From an uncultured Hyphomicrobiales bacterium (lineage in GTDB: Bacteria; Pseudomonadota; Alphaproteobacteria; Rhizobiales; Ancalomicrobiaceae), in the NCBI GenBank assembly GCA_903930435.1, contig CAIYYN010000061.1, positions 1 to 64,000 on the forward strand: a stretch of DNA of 64,000 bases, written 5' to 3'. This document shows, one piece after another, positions 43,562 to 53,104 of the stretch. Numbering within the stretch: the stretch's first letter is position 1; every line of letters starts with the position of its first letter. The notes under the pieces were generated by a model that was not told where the DNA came from, ran no database searches, and was given only the letters and a program-made list of their open reading frames with translations. Both the position numbers and the translations under genes were made by a program.

Positions 43562-45325
43562 ATGTATTTTATGCCTTACCAAAATCGCGCGGAGGATGCT
43601 GTTTCGCTAGGCGTAGTTCTGACGGTTCGTGGTTCAGAGGCGCATGTCGGGCTTAATACGGGCGTTGAACGGGCAGGAAGTGACCGTCCCACGGTTGGCA
43701 AATTCCTGGCCATTGAAACCGGCACTGCCGCCATCGTCGGCATGATCGCCGATGTGTCGAGCAGGCGCCCCCGAGACGTTGATGCCGGTCACTTTACCGC
43801 CGTCGCCCGCATCGAGTTGATGGGTGAGATCTTAAAATCTGCAGACGGCACAGCCAGCTTTCGCCGGGGTGTGCGCGATTATCCGATCATTGGTGACCCC
43901 GTCCGCATGATTTCGAATGTTGATCTCCGACTGATCTACAAGCCGCCAGAAAGGGATGGTATCGCGATCGGTTATCTGAACCTTGATCCGACAATTCCGG
44001 CGTTCGTTGATATCGACAATTTGCTCACCAAGCATTTCGCCCTTTTGGGGTCGACCGGCGTTGGCAAATCAAGTGGTGTTTCCGTCATCCTGAATGAGAC
44101 GATAAAAGCGCGTCCGCAATTGCGCGCTCTTTTGCTGGATGCCCATAATGAATACGGCCATTGTTTTGGTGATCGTGCCTATATCCTGAACGCTGGTAAT
44201 TTGCGGTTGCCGTTCTGGTTGTTCAACTTCGAGGAATTTACCGACATCATTTATGGCGGTCGGCAGGTCGTTCCGGAGGAAATCGAGATACTCGCGGAAC
44301 TTATCCCGATTGCCAAGGTGTCGTATCAGCAGATGCGGTCCTCGCCTGACCGGTTGGTGATCAAGAAAAAGGATCCCAGCCAGCACAATATGACGGCTGA
44401 TACGCCGATTCCCTACCTCTTGCAGGATCTGATCTCGCTTATCGATGAGCGGATGGGGAAACTCGAGAACCGCTCGTCGCGCATGGTGCATCGCCGCTTG
44501 ATAATGCGGATCGAAGCCTTGAAGAACGACACGCGATACGCGTTTATGTTCGAAAGTGCGAACGTCGGCGGCGATACATTGGCCCAGTTGCTCAGCCAGC
44601 TCTTCCGGCTTGAACAGAGCGGGCAGCCCATTACTTTGCTGCAATTGGCAAGTCTTCCGGTCGAAGTTGTCGATGCCGTGGTGTGCCTGGTGACGCGCTT
44701 TGCCTTCGAATTCGGGCTCTGGAGCGACGGACAGATGCCTTTGCTGCTGGTGTGCGAAGAAGCGCACCGCTACGCCGCTGCTGATCAGACTGCCGGATTT
44801 GCGCCAGTTCGCCGGTCGCTGGCTCGCATCGCCAAGGAAGGCCGCAAGTATGGCGTCTATCTTGGACTTGTATCGCAGCGGCCAGCAGAGCTTGATCCGA
44901 CGATCATCTCCCAGTGCAGTACCCTGTTCGCAATGCGCATGACGAATGATCATGACCAGTCGCTTCTCCGCTCGGCTGTCGCGGATGCCGGGGCTGATCT
45001 CCTCAATTTCGTCCCAACGCTCGGGACGGGTGAAGTCGTTGGCTTTGGCGAAGGGATGCCACTACCAACCAGATTGATGTTCAAGTCACTGGAAGCCGGG
45101 CTTGTGCCGAAGAGCGAAAGCAATGCTGGACTGCAGGGCAGGGACGACAATCTTGATGTCGCAAATTTTGTGAACGGGGTTGTCGAGCGTTGGCGCGGTA
45201 CGAAATTCCAGCAACCAGTTCGGTCAGACGACAGCTCTAATACAGCGTCAGTCGAAGGATCGCGTGCCACCTATCTGAGCGCGCTGGAGCGTGGACTGAA
45301 CGCCGCCGCCGCCGATTACCGTTGA
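43562..45325 (+). CDS. HerA-like hexameric ATPase (HAS-barrel, DUF87)
   Basis: A 587-residue ATPase of the HerA/FtsK branch. An N-terminal beta-rich HAS-like domain (about 10-130) precedes Walker A GSTGVGKSS (about 163-171), a helical insertion, and Walker B LLLVCEEAHRY; the SLARIAKEGRKYGVYLGLVSQRPAELD segment with the arginine finger region follows. HerA pumps DNA for end resection with the nuclease NurA or, in phage defence, with Sir2 or DUF4297 partners. No such nuclease is next door, so this one may use a distant partner. The neighbour downstream is a c-di-GMP enzyme. Confidence 0.85.
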   Translation: MYFMPYQNRAEDAVSLGVVLTVRGSEAHVGLNTGVERAGSDRPTVGKFLAIETGTAAIVGMIADVSSRRPRDVDAGHFTAVARIELMGEILKSADGTASFRRGVRDYPIIGDPVRMISNVDLRLIYKPPERDGIAIGYLNLDPTIPAFVDIDNLLTKHFALLGSTGVGKSSGVSVILNETIKARPQLRALLLDAHNEYGHCFGDRAYILNAGNLRLPFWLFNFEEFTDIIYGGRQVVPEEIEILAELIPIAKVSYQQMRSSPDRLVIKKKDPSQHNMTADTPIPYLLQDLISLIDERMGKLENRSSRMVHRRLIMRIEALKNDTRYAFMFESANVGGDTLAQLLSQLFRLEQSGQPITLLQLASLPVEVVDAVVCLVTRFAFEFGLWSDGQMPLLLVCEEAHRYAAADQTAGFAPVRRSLARIAKEGRKYGVYLGLVSQRPAELDPTIISQCSTLFAMRMTNDHDQSLLRSAVADAGADLLNFVPTLGTGEVVGFGEGMPLPTRLMFKSLEAGLVPKSESNAGLQGRDDNLDVANFVNGVVERWRGTKFQQPVRSDDSSNTASVEGSRATYLSALERGLNAAAADYR

Positions 45326-45360
45326 TTGTGCGCCCCTGAACCTGCGAAGTGGTCGGCTCG

Positions 45361-46992
45361 ATGAGCGAAAGTGGCGAGGCAACAGATCTGGGCGTGATCC
45401 TGCGTCATCTGCCTATTGGCTTGAAGGTGACGGGAAGGGACGGGCAGCTGCGCTTTGAAAACCGTGCATCAGGCTTGCCGGGAGATGCAAGGCCTGCCCG
45501 CACTGAAGACCAGGATATGGACGGGCGTGTCATCCGAACCCAGCATTTTCCAGTCATGGGGGGTGACGATTGCCTGGATATTGCGTTGTCGATCGACGCG
45601 ACCGATCAGGTTCGCGCTCAGAAGGAGCTCTTCCGGCAGGCTTATTTTGACGATTTGACTGGTCTGCCAAGCCGCCAGCTCGTGGAGCGCAGCATCTCTG
45701 CCCTGATTGAAACAGAGGGTAGCCCGTTCGCGGTCGCCGTGCTCGATCTCGACGGATTCAAGTCAATCAATGATTACTATGGTCACGTCATTGGCGATGA
45801 ACTGCTTATCCGGTGCGCCGAGCGGCTGTCGGCCAGCTTGCGGGCGTCAGATCTCCTGGCACGTGATGGCAGCGACGCCTTTGTCATCCTGCTTTCGCCG
45901 ATCGCCGGACCAGAAGATGTCGTGAAGTCGCTGCAACAAATGGCGGCTCGACTGAAGGAGCCATTCGTGATCGATGGCTTTGAGGTCGTGACATCTGCTT
46001 CCGTTGGCGTGAGTTTCTATCCCCGGAATGGAAGCACATTCGAAGCCTTGCGCACCAACGCGCAAAGCGCGATGACGTTCAGCAAGGCGGCAGAGGGGAG
46101 CACTGTCAGCCGGTATGATAGCGAAATCGCTCATGCGGCTGCTCAAAAGGCCCGGACCGAACAAAGACTTCGCCTCGCGATCCGTGATCGGCGCTTTCGG
46201 GCTGCCTATCAGCCGAAATATGATTTCCGGTCAGACAAGATCACCGGTGTGGAGGTATTGCTCCGCTGGCTTGATGAAGACGATGGCCTTCGGGCGCCCA
46301 GCGGCCTGATCGATCTGGCGCTCGAACTGGGCGTTATGAACGAGGTCTCATTTCAGGTCCTGTCGGAGACGATCGACCAAATCGACAGGATCAACGAGGC
46401 CTTCGGGGCTGAGGCCACAATCAGTTTCAATGTCGCGGCGAAACAGGCGGGAAACCCTGGCTTCATGCGATCCCTGATCGACAGGATTGACGCGACAGGG
46501 CTCGCCCATCGCTTCATTCTCGAAATCACCGAGGAAGCGTTTCTTGCGGGCGCTGAGTTCCAGCGGTCCATCCTGCCGTCGATTCGGGGCATCGGCGCGC
46601 GGGTTTCCATCGATGACTTCGGCGTTGGATATTCGTCCTTGTCGGCCCTGGCTGACATCACGGCGGACGAACTGAAGGTCGATCGATCCTTCATAAGTCG
46701 TATCCACGAGCGTCCGCGCGCTCAGGCCATCCTGAAGACTATTGAAACGCTCGCTTCAGCCCTTGCTATCAAGATCGTGGTCGAGGGCGTGGAGACAGCG
46801 GATGAGCTGAACTACCTGAAGACGCAGACTGGTATCAGTGTAGCGCAGGGCTTCTATTTCAGTCGTCCCGTCAGTTTTGCTGCGACGCCGCCCGTATCGG
46901 CTTTCATGGATGAAACCCGCTCGCTGGTCGGTTCGAGGACGCAACCCTCACAGCGAATGTCTCCGGCCCGTGCACCCGGAGGGCGGGGCTGA
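45361..46992 (+). CDS. Degenerate-GGDEF + EAL cyclic-di-GMP phosphodiesterase
   Basis: A 543-residue protein with a short PAS-like N-terminus, a GGDEF domain (about 100-250) and an EAL domain (about 260-515). The GGDEF motif reads RDGSDAF, so cyclase activity should be lost, though GTP sensing is possible. The EAL domain keeps the metal and catalytic residues: Glu in GVEVLLRW (EVL for EAL), Asn in FNVAAK, Glu in LEITEEAF, Asp-Asp in SIDDFGVGYS, Lys/Asp in LKVDRSF and Glu in VVEGVET. It should hydrolyse c-di-GMP. It is convergent with the cyclase gene at 47012. ATG at 45361 chosen; a GTG four codons earlier is possible. Confidence 0.88.
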   Translation: MSESGEATDLGVILRHLPIGLKVTGRDGQLRFENRASGLPGDARPARTEDQDMDGRVIRTQHFPVMGGDDCLDIALSIDATDQVRAQKELFRQAYFDDLTGLPSRQLVERSISALIETEGSPFAVAVLDLDGFKSINDYYGHVIGDELLIRCAERLSASLRASDLLARDGSDAFVILLSPIAGPEDVVKSLQQMAARLKEPFVIDGFEVVTSASVGVSFYPRNGSTFEALRTNAQSAMTFSKAAEGSTVSRYDSEIAHAAAQKARTEQRLRLAIRDRRFRAAYQPKYDFRSDKITGVEVLLRWLDEDDGLRAPSGLIDLALELGVMNEVSFQVLSETIDQIDRINEAFGAEATISFNVAAKQAGNPGFMRSLIDRIDATGLAHRFILEITEEAFLAGAEFQRSILPSIRGIGARVSIDDFGVGYSSLSALADITADELKVDRSFISRIHERPRAQAILKTIETLASALAIKIVVEGVETADELNYLKTQTGISVAQGFYFSRPVSFAATPPVSAFMDETRSLVGSRTQPSQRMSPARAPGGRG

Positions 46993-47011
46993 TACTCACC
47001 CGAGCCGGGTC

Positions 47012-48058
47012 CTAGCCCACTGAGCCGGTACGGACATTTTTTGATTCAGGCAATTGCTCGTACAGTTTGAAAGTCTGTCTGCCACCTTCCTTGGCTGCGT
47101 AAAGCGCAAGGTCAGCTTGGAAAAACAGGTCGTCAGACGTCTGTTCGACAAATCTGGCGATCCCGACCGACACGCTGATCTGCACCGGTCTCCCTGCGCC
47201 TGACACAGGCGCATCGAAACAGGCAATGATGCGCCGACCAATCGTGATGATCTCGGTCGTGTCAGACTGCTGGTCGAGAAGGATGGCGAACTCGTCGCCG
47301 CCGATACGCGCAATCGTCGTGGCCTCGGTTACGACAGTCGTCAGGCGTTGGCCGACTTCGATCAGGCAGCGATCTCCGACAAGGTGACCGTGGGTATCGT
47401 TGATGTCCTTGAAATTGTCGATGTCGATCAGAAGCAGGGCAGAGACCCGGTTTCGATCAGGTTGGGTGGAATCTATGCGTTTCAGGGCAGCTTGAAAGAT
47501 ACTGCGGTTGGAAAGGGTTGTCAGAGCATCCCTTTCAGCCAGCGATCGCGTCTGATCAAGCAGCAGGCGTTCTTCGGTAATATCCTGCTTGATGCCGATC
47601 AGGCGAACCGGCACTCCGGCCTCGCATTCGACCGTCGCTGTCAGCCTGATCCAGCGGTTGTTGCCCTTGAACGTCCGGATCTCGGTCTCCAGCCTGAAGC
47701 CTGTGCGGTCCTGGATTGCTTGCAGGCGAGCGGATTCGAGGCGCGCGCGCGCTTCTTCTGGATAGAGCTGAAGGATCAAGTCGCGCGTAACCGTTGATCC
47801 CTTTGGCAGTTCGAATATCTCATACACACTGTCCGACCAGTAAAGCATCTCGTTGTCGAGTGTGCACTCCCAGACTCCGACCTTCGCCGCCGTGCAGGCG
47901 CGGTGAAACAGCGTTTGAGTGTGTTGAAGTTCATCATACTGGCGCCTGATCACAGCTGCCTGATATTCAACGATGGCTTTCAGGCGTTTGATCGACGCCT
48001 CCTCAAAGACGGTTTCGTCGGATTTAACTTGCCTAGAGCCGCCCATGGCACGGTCCAT
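47012..48058 (-). CDS. PAS-GGDEF diguanylate cyclase
   Basis: A 348-residue cytoplasmic cyclase. A coiled-coil-like N-terminus (about 15-50) is followed by a PAS/PAC sensor domain (about 52-165, ending GIKQDITEERLLL) and a GGDEF domain (about 180-335) with an intact RIGGDEFAILL motif. No RxxD inhibitory site is seen five residues before the motif, so product feedback may be weak. It has no membrane segment. It converges on the degenerate-GGDEF/EAL gene with 19 bases between stops, making a make/break pair for c-di-GMP, which usually controls motility and polysaccharide production. Confidence 0.9.
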   Translation of the reverse strand: MDRAMGGSRQVKSDETVFEEASIKRLKAIVEYQAAVIRRQYDELQHTQTLFHRACTAAKVGVWECTLDNEMLYWSDSVYEIFELPKGSTVTRDLILQLYPEEARARLESARLQAIQDRTGFRLETEIRTFKGNNRWIRLTATVECEAGVPVRLIGIKQDITEERLLLDQTRSLAERDALTTLSNRSIFQAALKRIDSTQPDRNRVSALLLIDIDNFKDINDTHGHLVGDRCLIEVGQRLTTVVTEATTIARIGGDEFAILLDQQSDTTEIITIGRRIIACFDAPVSGAGRPVQISVSVGIARFVEQTSDDLFFQADLALYAAKEGGRQTFKLYEQLPESKNVRTGSVG

Positions 48059-48329
48059 CCCGCTAATCAGGCTTAATGCGTACCATCGTGTCTGTTAAAA
48101 AATAGTCTATCATCCAAGTAAAAGATATAAATGCATTTGTATTCGTTGTCTATTTTTCAAATTGGCCGACAAATTGTGATAAAAAACAAGTCAGAATTAA
48201 TCATCTTGAATTTTTTAAACGAGAAAAACGACATACAAAGGGCGAGATATGACGATCATATCTCAGGAAGACTACGGTTTCCGTCAGCAAATTGTAATTC
48301 ATCACCGTAGAATTTCGTCACGTCGCTCC

Positions 48330-49007
48330 TTATTTGCTGACCAGTCCAGCCTTCTTGGCAGCCTTGAAACGGCTCAACATGACCGCGAAGGCCTCACCCA
48401 GGGCTTCTTCATATCGCGGATCAGTCTCCAGCCGACTCAGGACCATCCCTGCCGCTTCAATGGACGACAGTCCTTCCTTGCGCGGCTCTTTTCTCAGGTT
48501 TCCGTATCTGGAAGGCGTAGAGGGGCGCAATGCGATGCGGCGGGCTTTCAGTACCCAGGCGTTCCGCCACCAGAGTGTCTTTGCCTGGCTCCACGTTCCG
48601 TCAAAGATAACGACCCCCTCGATATGATTGAGCGCAGTTGTCTGGTCTGCGACTGCGACGCCCTTTGCGTCAAAGACCGCGATGTCGCGACCATCAGGGA
48701 AATCGGAGGCCTGGATCGAGCCGAGGTGAAGGATGGCCCAATTCTTCGGATCTGCGGGTCTGCCAAGGGCCTTGGCCAGTGAGGACCAGGATAGCCCAAC
48801 CTTGAAGATCGCATTGCTCAGCATATGGACCGCGAGACGGGCCGATCCAAGCGTTTTGTCCTGCTCCTGCGGATGCTGCAGGATCAACAGACTGACCCGA
48901 TTGTCGAGGGCAACAATCTCCTCGCAAATGCACAGTATGGGCTGCTTGCCGCAATGCGGGCATTCGTCGGGCGTCTGTGTCGTCGTAGTGGGCGTGTCGT
49001 CGGTCAC
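48330..49007 (-). CDS. DTW-domain tRNA-uridine aminocarboxypropyltransferase
   Basis: A 225-residue DTW-domain protein. The Zn-ribbon start (CPHCGKQPILCIC), the segment LLILQHPQEQDKTLGSARL and the motif VIFDGTWSQAKTL (DGTW for DTW) are diagnostic of TapT/TuaA-type enzymes, which use SAM to attach the 3-amino-3-carboxypropyl group to uridine in the tRNA variable loop. I choose a GTG start at 49007 with GGGG upstream, since homology begins just after it; an ATG at 49172 would add 55 unlike residues. It is a single gene; the 48059-48329 gap to its left is AT-rich and empty. Confidence 0.83.
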   Translation of the reverse strand: MTDDTPTTTTQTPDECPHCGKQPILCICEEIVALDNRVSLLILQHPQEQDKTLGSARLAVHMLSNAIFKVGLSWSSLAKALGRPADPKNWAILHLGSIQASDFPDGRDIAVFDAKGVAVADQTTALNHIEGVVIFDGTWSQAKTLWWRNAWVLKARRIALRPSTPSRYGNLRKEPRKEGLSSIEAAGMVLSRLETDPRYEEALGEAFAVMLSRFKAAKKAGLVSK

Positions 49008-49142
49008 GTTCAGTATCCCCAGGGAGTGGCCGGGGATATGACCCCAACCGGCCAAGATATGCAACGAGCAAACGTTTGCGCGTTGATTTGATGGATGGGG
49101 CAGGGCATTGTTCGCGGCACGCGCCTTCACAGGAGAGTGGAT

Positions 49143-49550
49143 ATGGCAGACGACACGCGGGTAACCAGCCACTCAGGCGGATGTCTATGCGGTCGTGTCC
49201 GCTGGAAAGTGCGCGGCGAACTCAGGCCAATCGTTGCCTGCCACTGCACGCAGTGTCGCCGGACAACCGGGCATTTTGGAGCCTTCACCGGTGCGTCGCA
49301 TGACGCTTTCACGCTCGAAGGGAGCGACGGGCTGAACTGGTATCGATCCTCGGAGATGGCGACGCGCGGCTTCTGTGCGACATGTGGATCGATCCTGTTC
49401 TGGCAGCCAGAGGGGGCAAACCGGATTTCGATTGCTGCAGGTTCCATCGACGGGCAGAGTGGATTGACGATCACAAAGCATATCTTCTGCGCCGATAAGG
49501 GCGACTATTACGAAATCACGGGCGATGCCGTTCAATTGGCAGGGTACTGA
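49143..49550 (+). CDS. GFA/CENP-V family zinc protein
   Basis: A 135-residue protein of the GFA (glutathione-dependent formaldehyde-activating) family. Zn ligands are visible in GGCLCGRVRW, CHCTQCRRTTG and FCATCGSILFW. Members are small Zn proteins; the formaldehyde activity is proven for only some. AGGAGA lies before the ATG at 49143. Its stop is two bases from the start of the cysteine hydrolase gene, so the two are co-transcribed. A formaldehyde role would fit the oxidative demethylases of this window but is only suggestive. Confidence 0.85.
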   Translation: MADDTRVTSHSGGCLCGRVRWKVRGELRPIVACHCTQCRRTTGHFGAFTGASHDAFTLEGSDGLNWYRSSEMATRGFCATCGSILFWQPEGANRISIAAGSIDGQSGLTITKHIFCADKGDYYEITGDAVQLAGY

Positions 49551-49552
49551 CC

Positions 49553-50119
49553 ATGATCGTGCCCGCAAACGCCGTGCTGGTCATCATCGACATGCAGCAG
49601 GCATTCGACAATCCGGCTTGGGGACAGCGCTGGAACACTGATGTCGACAGGAATGGGTTGGCTGTTCTGGCGGCCTTCCGCAGCGCCGGGCTGCCGATCA
49701 TCCACGTTCGGCACGACTCCGTCGAGCCTGGTTCGACACTGCGACCTGGCGAACCGGGCAACGCCTTCCGACCGGGTTTCGAGCCACAAGCGGACGAAGC
49801 GCTTGTCACAAAGTCGGTCAATGCCGCCTTCATCGGTACAGACCTTGACCTGCGTCTGCGACGACTGGGGTCTGAAGCCGTTGTCATTTTCGGGATCACG
49901 ACCGACCAATGTGTCTCGACGACGACCCGCGTGGGCGCCAACATGGGCTGGCCCATGATCCTCGTAGAAGATGCCTGCGATTGCTTCGGTCTGCCAGACA
50001 GCGAAGGCGCCATCATCCCAGCCGCAAGCATTCATGCGGCGCATGTTGCCACATTACGGGCAGAATTCGCGGAGGTGGTGACGACGCGCGAGATTGTCAG
50101 CGCGCTGGCCAAGCCTTAG
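49553..50119 (+). CDS. Isochorismatase-like cysteine hydrolase
   Basis: A 188-residue isochorismatase-fold hydrolase. The triad is Asp in LVIIDMQQAF, Lys in LVTKSVNAAF and Cys in GITTDQCVSTT, after a cis-peptide of the family type. Such enzymes hydrolyse amides such as nicotinamide, N-carbamoylsarcosine or biuret; an N-carbamoylsarcosine-type amidase would fit sarcosine metabolism here, but sequence does not decide. It follows the GFA gene by two bases and ends overlapping the convergent GlxA-type gene by four bases. Confidence 0.85.
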   Translation: MIVPANAVLVIIDMQQAFDNPAWGQRWNTDVDRNGLAVLAAFRSAGLPIIHVRHDSVEPGSTLRPGEPGNAFRPGFEPQADEALVTKSVNAAFIGTDLDLRLRRLGSEAVVIFGITTDQCVSTTTRVGANMGWPMILVEDACDCFGLPDSEGAIIPAASIHAAHVATLRAEFAEVVTTREIVSALAKP

Positions 50120-51114
50120 GCCGCGATCCCGATGGCCCGCTTTTCCGCACGCAGGCCGGAGCGTTCTTCCGAGGGTGTCTTCTTGAAATATTCGCTGTAG
50201 CACTTGGAAAAATGCGACGCGGAGACAAAACCACAGGCAAGCCCGACACCCAGGATCGGCATGGACGTCTGGCGGATCAGATGACGGGCGCGGTCGAGAC
50301 GAAGGCCGAGATAATAACGGGTCGGGGTCGTATCGAGATACCGCTGGAACAGCCGCTCAAGCTGGCGCGGCGACAGTTGCACCTGACGGGCTAGCTGGGC
50401 GCAGGAAAGCGGGCGCTCAAGCCGCTTGTCCATCTCGGCGATGACCGACAGCAGCTTTGGATGGGACACGCCAAGACGGGCACGCAACTCCATGCGTTGA
50501 CGCTCGTGACTGTCGCGCATCCGGTGATGGATCATCTCGTCGGTCACGAGGGCTGCGATTGCTGCCCCTTTCTTCGAAGCAACCAGCGCCAGCATCATGT
50601 CAACGGCAGCCGTGCCACCTGCGCACGTGAAGCGGTTGCGGTCAAACTCGAACAGTTCCTGCGTCACTTCAATTTCGGGGAACTCTTCGCGGAAACTGTC
50701 ATAATTTTCCCAGTGGATGGCGCAACGATATCCGTCCAGCAATCCAGCTTTGGCGAGGACATGTGTGCCGGTGCAGACCGCGCCAATCGAGACGCCGTAG
50801 AATGCGAGCTTGCGCAGTTTCGTAATGAGAATGGAGTGATCATATTTCTGGACATCAAGCCCGGCGCAAACGATCACTTCCGGCATTGGGCCGAGATCCC
50901 GGTAGCTGCCATCAACGGAGAGCTGGATTCCATTGGATGCGTTCACGGGGGCACCGTCGGGGGAATAGAGCCGCCATTCAAACGCCTTGACGCCAGACAC
51001 ATGATTGGCAAGCCGAAGCACTTCGAGCGCAGAGGCAAAGGCGATCATGGAAAAATTCGGAACCAGCACAAAGCCGATCGTGTGGCTGGTCCCAATGTCC
51101 GGTCGCACGTTCAT
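50116..51114 (-). CDS. GlxA-type AraC regulator, GbdR-like
   Basis: A 332-residue regulator with an N-terminal DJ-1/PfpI amidase-like domain (IGFVLVPNFSMIAFASALEVLRLAN; AGGTAAVDMMLAL) and a C-terminal AraC helix-turn-helix pair (LSCAQLARQVQLSPRQLERLFQRYL; GVGLACGFVSASHFSKCYSEYF). The closest group I know is GbdR/SouR/CdhR, which sense glycine betaine, dimethylglycine, sarcosine or carnitine and activate their catabolic genes. It is therefore the best candidate regulator of both methyltransferase divergons. The ATG at 51114 has AAGGGA upstream and lies just before the domain; ATG 51195 is an alternative. Confidence 0.82.
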   Translation of the reverse strand: MNVRPDIGTSHTIGFVLVPNFSMIAFASALEVLRLANHVSGVKAFEWRLYSPDGAPVNASNGIQLSVDGSYRDLGPMPEVIVCAGLDVQKYDHSILITKLRKLAFYGVSIGAVCTGTHVLAKAGLLDGYRCAIHWENYDSFREEFPEIEVTQELFEFDRNRFTCAGGTAAVDMMLALVASKKGAAIAALVTDEMIHHRMRDSHERQRMELRARLGVSHPKLLSVIAEMDKRLERPLSCAQLARQVQLSPRQLERLFQRYLDTTPTRYYLGLRLDRARHLIRQTSMPILGVGLACGFVSASHFSKCYSEYFKKTPSEERSGLRAEKRAIGIAA

Positions 51115-51420
51115 GGTCTCGATCCCTTCGTCTGCTATGGTCGTAGCGCAGGTGGTCTTGCGAGCATTGAGGCTCGTCTTGTCCCTGTGCGACATCAGGC
51201 ATCCGTAGTTGACACCAAGGCTATCCTGAAAGCGACCTTGTTTTTTTCATGACGCCATGACTTCAGGCGTTGCGCCTGCATTCACCGCAATGTCGGGAAT
51301 AATCGCTTTAAAATGTATCTGGCGAAGTCGCATTCGGCGTATTCTTGGGCAGAAACCCGCCGGGCCTTGATGAAATTATCATCCGCCACGTCGGGTTCTG
51401 ATCACTATCGGTTTACAGGC

Positions 51421-52980
51421 TCAATACGCACCTTCCTGGCCGATGATGCGGAAAGGCGTGAGTACCAGGATCTTGAAATCGAGGAACAACGACCAGTTTT
51501 CGATATAGTAGAGGTCAAACTCGACACGCTTGCGGATCTTTTCCGGTGTATCGACCTCGCCGCGCCAGCCGTTGATCTGTGCCCAGCCCGTGACACCCGG
51601 CTTTACCTTGTGCCGGGCAAAGTAGCCATCGACGACCTGCTCGAAGAGCTTGTTCTGTGTCAGACCCTTGAGTGCATGAGGTCGAGGTCCGACAAGCGCA
51701 AGGCTGCCCATCAAGACGTTGAAGAGCTGCGGCAATTCATCGATCGATGTCTTCCGGATGAAGCGACCAACCCGCGTCACGCGCGGATCGCCCTTGGTCA
51801 CGACCCGCTTTGCGTCCGGGTCGGACTGATCGACATACATCGATCGGAATTTCCAGACGTCGATCACTTCATTGTTGAAGCCGTAGCGCTTCTGCTTGAA
51901 CAGGATGGGGCCGGGACTGTCGAGCCGTATGGCAATGGCGGCACCGATCATGATCGGAAAGGTCAGGATTATCGCAATCGTACCGAAGACGATATCGAAG
52001 ACGCGCTTGGCCACTGCGTCCCAGTCGGCAAGCGGTTTGTCGAAGATGGCGAGCATCGGCACGCTGCCGACGTAGGTGTAGGACCGGGGTCGGAAGCGAA
52101 GCTTGTCGGCATGGGCTGAGAGATGAATGTCGACTGGCAACACCCAGAGCTTGCGCAAGAGCTCAAGAACCCGATTTTCCGCCTTGAGCGGGATAGTGAC
52201 GATCAGCATATCCAGCATGGTAATGCGGCCGAACTCGACGAGATCGGCGACGTTGCCGAGTTTCGGATATCCCTTGATGACGGCTGGCGAACGATCATCG
52301 GCCCGGTCATCGAAAATACCGCAAATGCGAATATCTGAATTTTTTTGCGATTCGAGTGAATGGATCAGCTCTTCCGCCGATTGACCGCCACCCACGATAA
52401 CCGCGCGCCGTTCAAGTCGACCATCTCGGATCCACTGGTTGACCAAGCGGGCCGTCATGACGCGGGTCATGATCATCAAACCAAAGCCAGCCAGGTACCA
52501 GCTTGCCATCCAGCCCGTTGCATCCGAGTCCAAGCCACGCAACACCATGACAAGAAAACTGATGCTGAGAAAGGAGATGGTCCAGGCGCTGAAAACACGC
52601 GCCACCTGGCTAAAATTCGAGCGCAACGAGGCAATCAGATAACTGTCGGCAGCCTGGTTGAAGAGGACCGCGATGACGGCACCCGTAAAACTGATGCTGG
52701 CAATGGTCCAATCCAGCATGGGTGGTCGGTGGATGAGAGCCAGGATGCAGCCAACACAGAATACCAGCGCGAGATCGGTCAGTCGCAGGCATCCATAAAG
52801 CAGATTGGGTGCGACGGGTTGATCGGAAAAATGCGAAGCAACCTCGCGAGCCATTTCCGACAGTTCGGGCGAGGTGCCAGTCGCTTGTGCGGCTTCTCCG
52901 TCACCAAGCAGTCTGGAATCAAACGTGGCGAAGGTACGAACCGCGTCACGAATTTTGGTGGATGGTTCTGAATTGCTCAT
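51421..52980 (-). CDS. Undecaprenyl-phosphate sugar phosphotransferase (WcaJ/GumD type)
   Basis: A 519-residue membrane enzyme that starts exopolysaccharide repeat units by moving a sugar-1-phosphate from UDP-sugar to undecaprenyl phosphate. Four N-terminal helices (about 75-200) and a Rossmann-like CoA-binding-type domain ([13 protein letters not shown]) are followed by the C-terminal sugar transferase domain: [67 protein letters not shown]. It lies 124 bases downstream of the polysaccharide export gene on the same strand. The 51196-51420 gap shows nothing. Confidence 0.92.
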   Translation of the reverse strand: MSNSEPSTKIRDAVRTFATFDSRLLGDGEAAQATGTSPELSEMAREVASHFSDQPVAPNLLYGCLRLTDLALVFCVGCILALIHRPPMLDWTIASISFTGAVIAVLFNQAADSYLIASLRSNFSQVARVFSAWTISFLSISFLVMVLRGLDSDATGWMASWYLAGFGLMIMTRVMTARLVNQWIRDGRLERRAVIVGGGQSAEELIHSLESQKNSDIRICGIFDDRADDRSPAVIKGYPKLGNVADLVEFGRITMLDMLIVTIPLKAENRVLELLRKLWVLPVDIHLSAHADKLRFRPRSYTYVGSVPMLAIFDKPLADWDAVAKRVFDIVFGTIAIILTFPIMIGAAIAIRLDSPGPILFKQKRYGFNNEVIDVWKFRSMYVDQSDPDAKRVVTKGDPRVTRVGRFIRKTSIDELPQLFNVLMGSLALVGPRPHALKGLTQNKLFEQVVDGYFARHKVKPGVTGWAQINGWRGEVDTPEKIRKRVEFDLYYIENWSLFLDFKILVLTPFRIIGQEGAY

Positions 52981-53104
52981 ATGAATTCATTCCAGCAACA
53001 GCGGTACCGTTTCATTTACCGGATCAATAATCGATTAAAATGAAATCAAAGTTATGGAATTATGGTTTTAGTTTAAATGGTTATCATTTTGCGTACAGAC
53101 AGGA

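Noticed and set aside
48059..48782. Plus-strand open frame from 48249
   Set aside because: It is mainly the antisense of the DTW-domain gene, and its start lies in AT-rich spacer with no family match.
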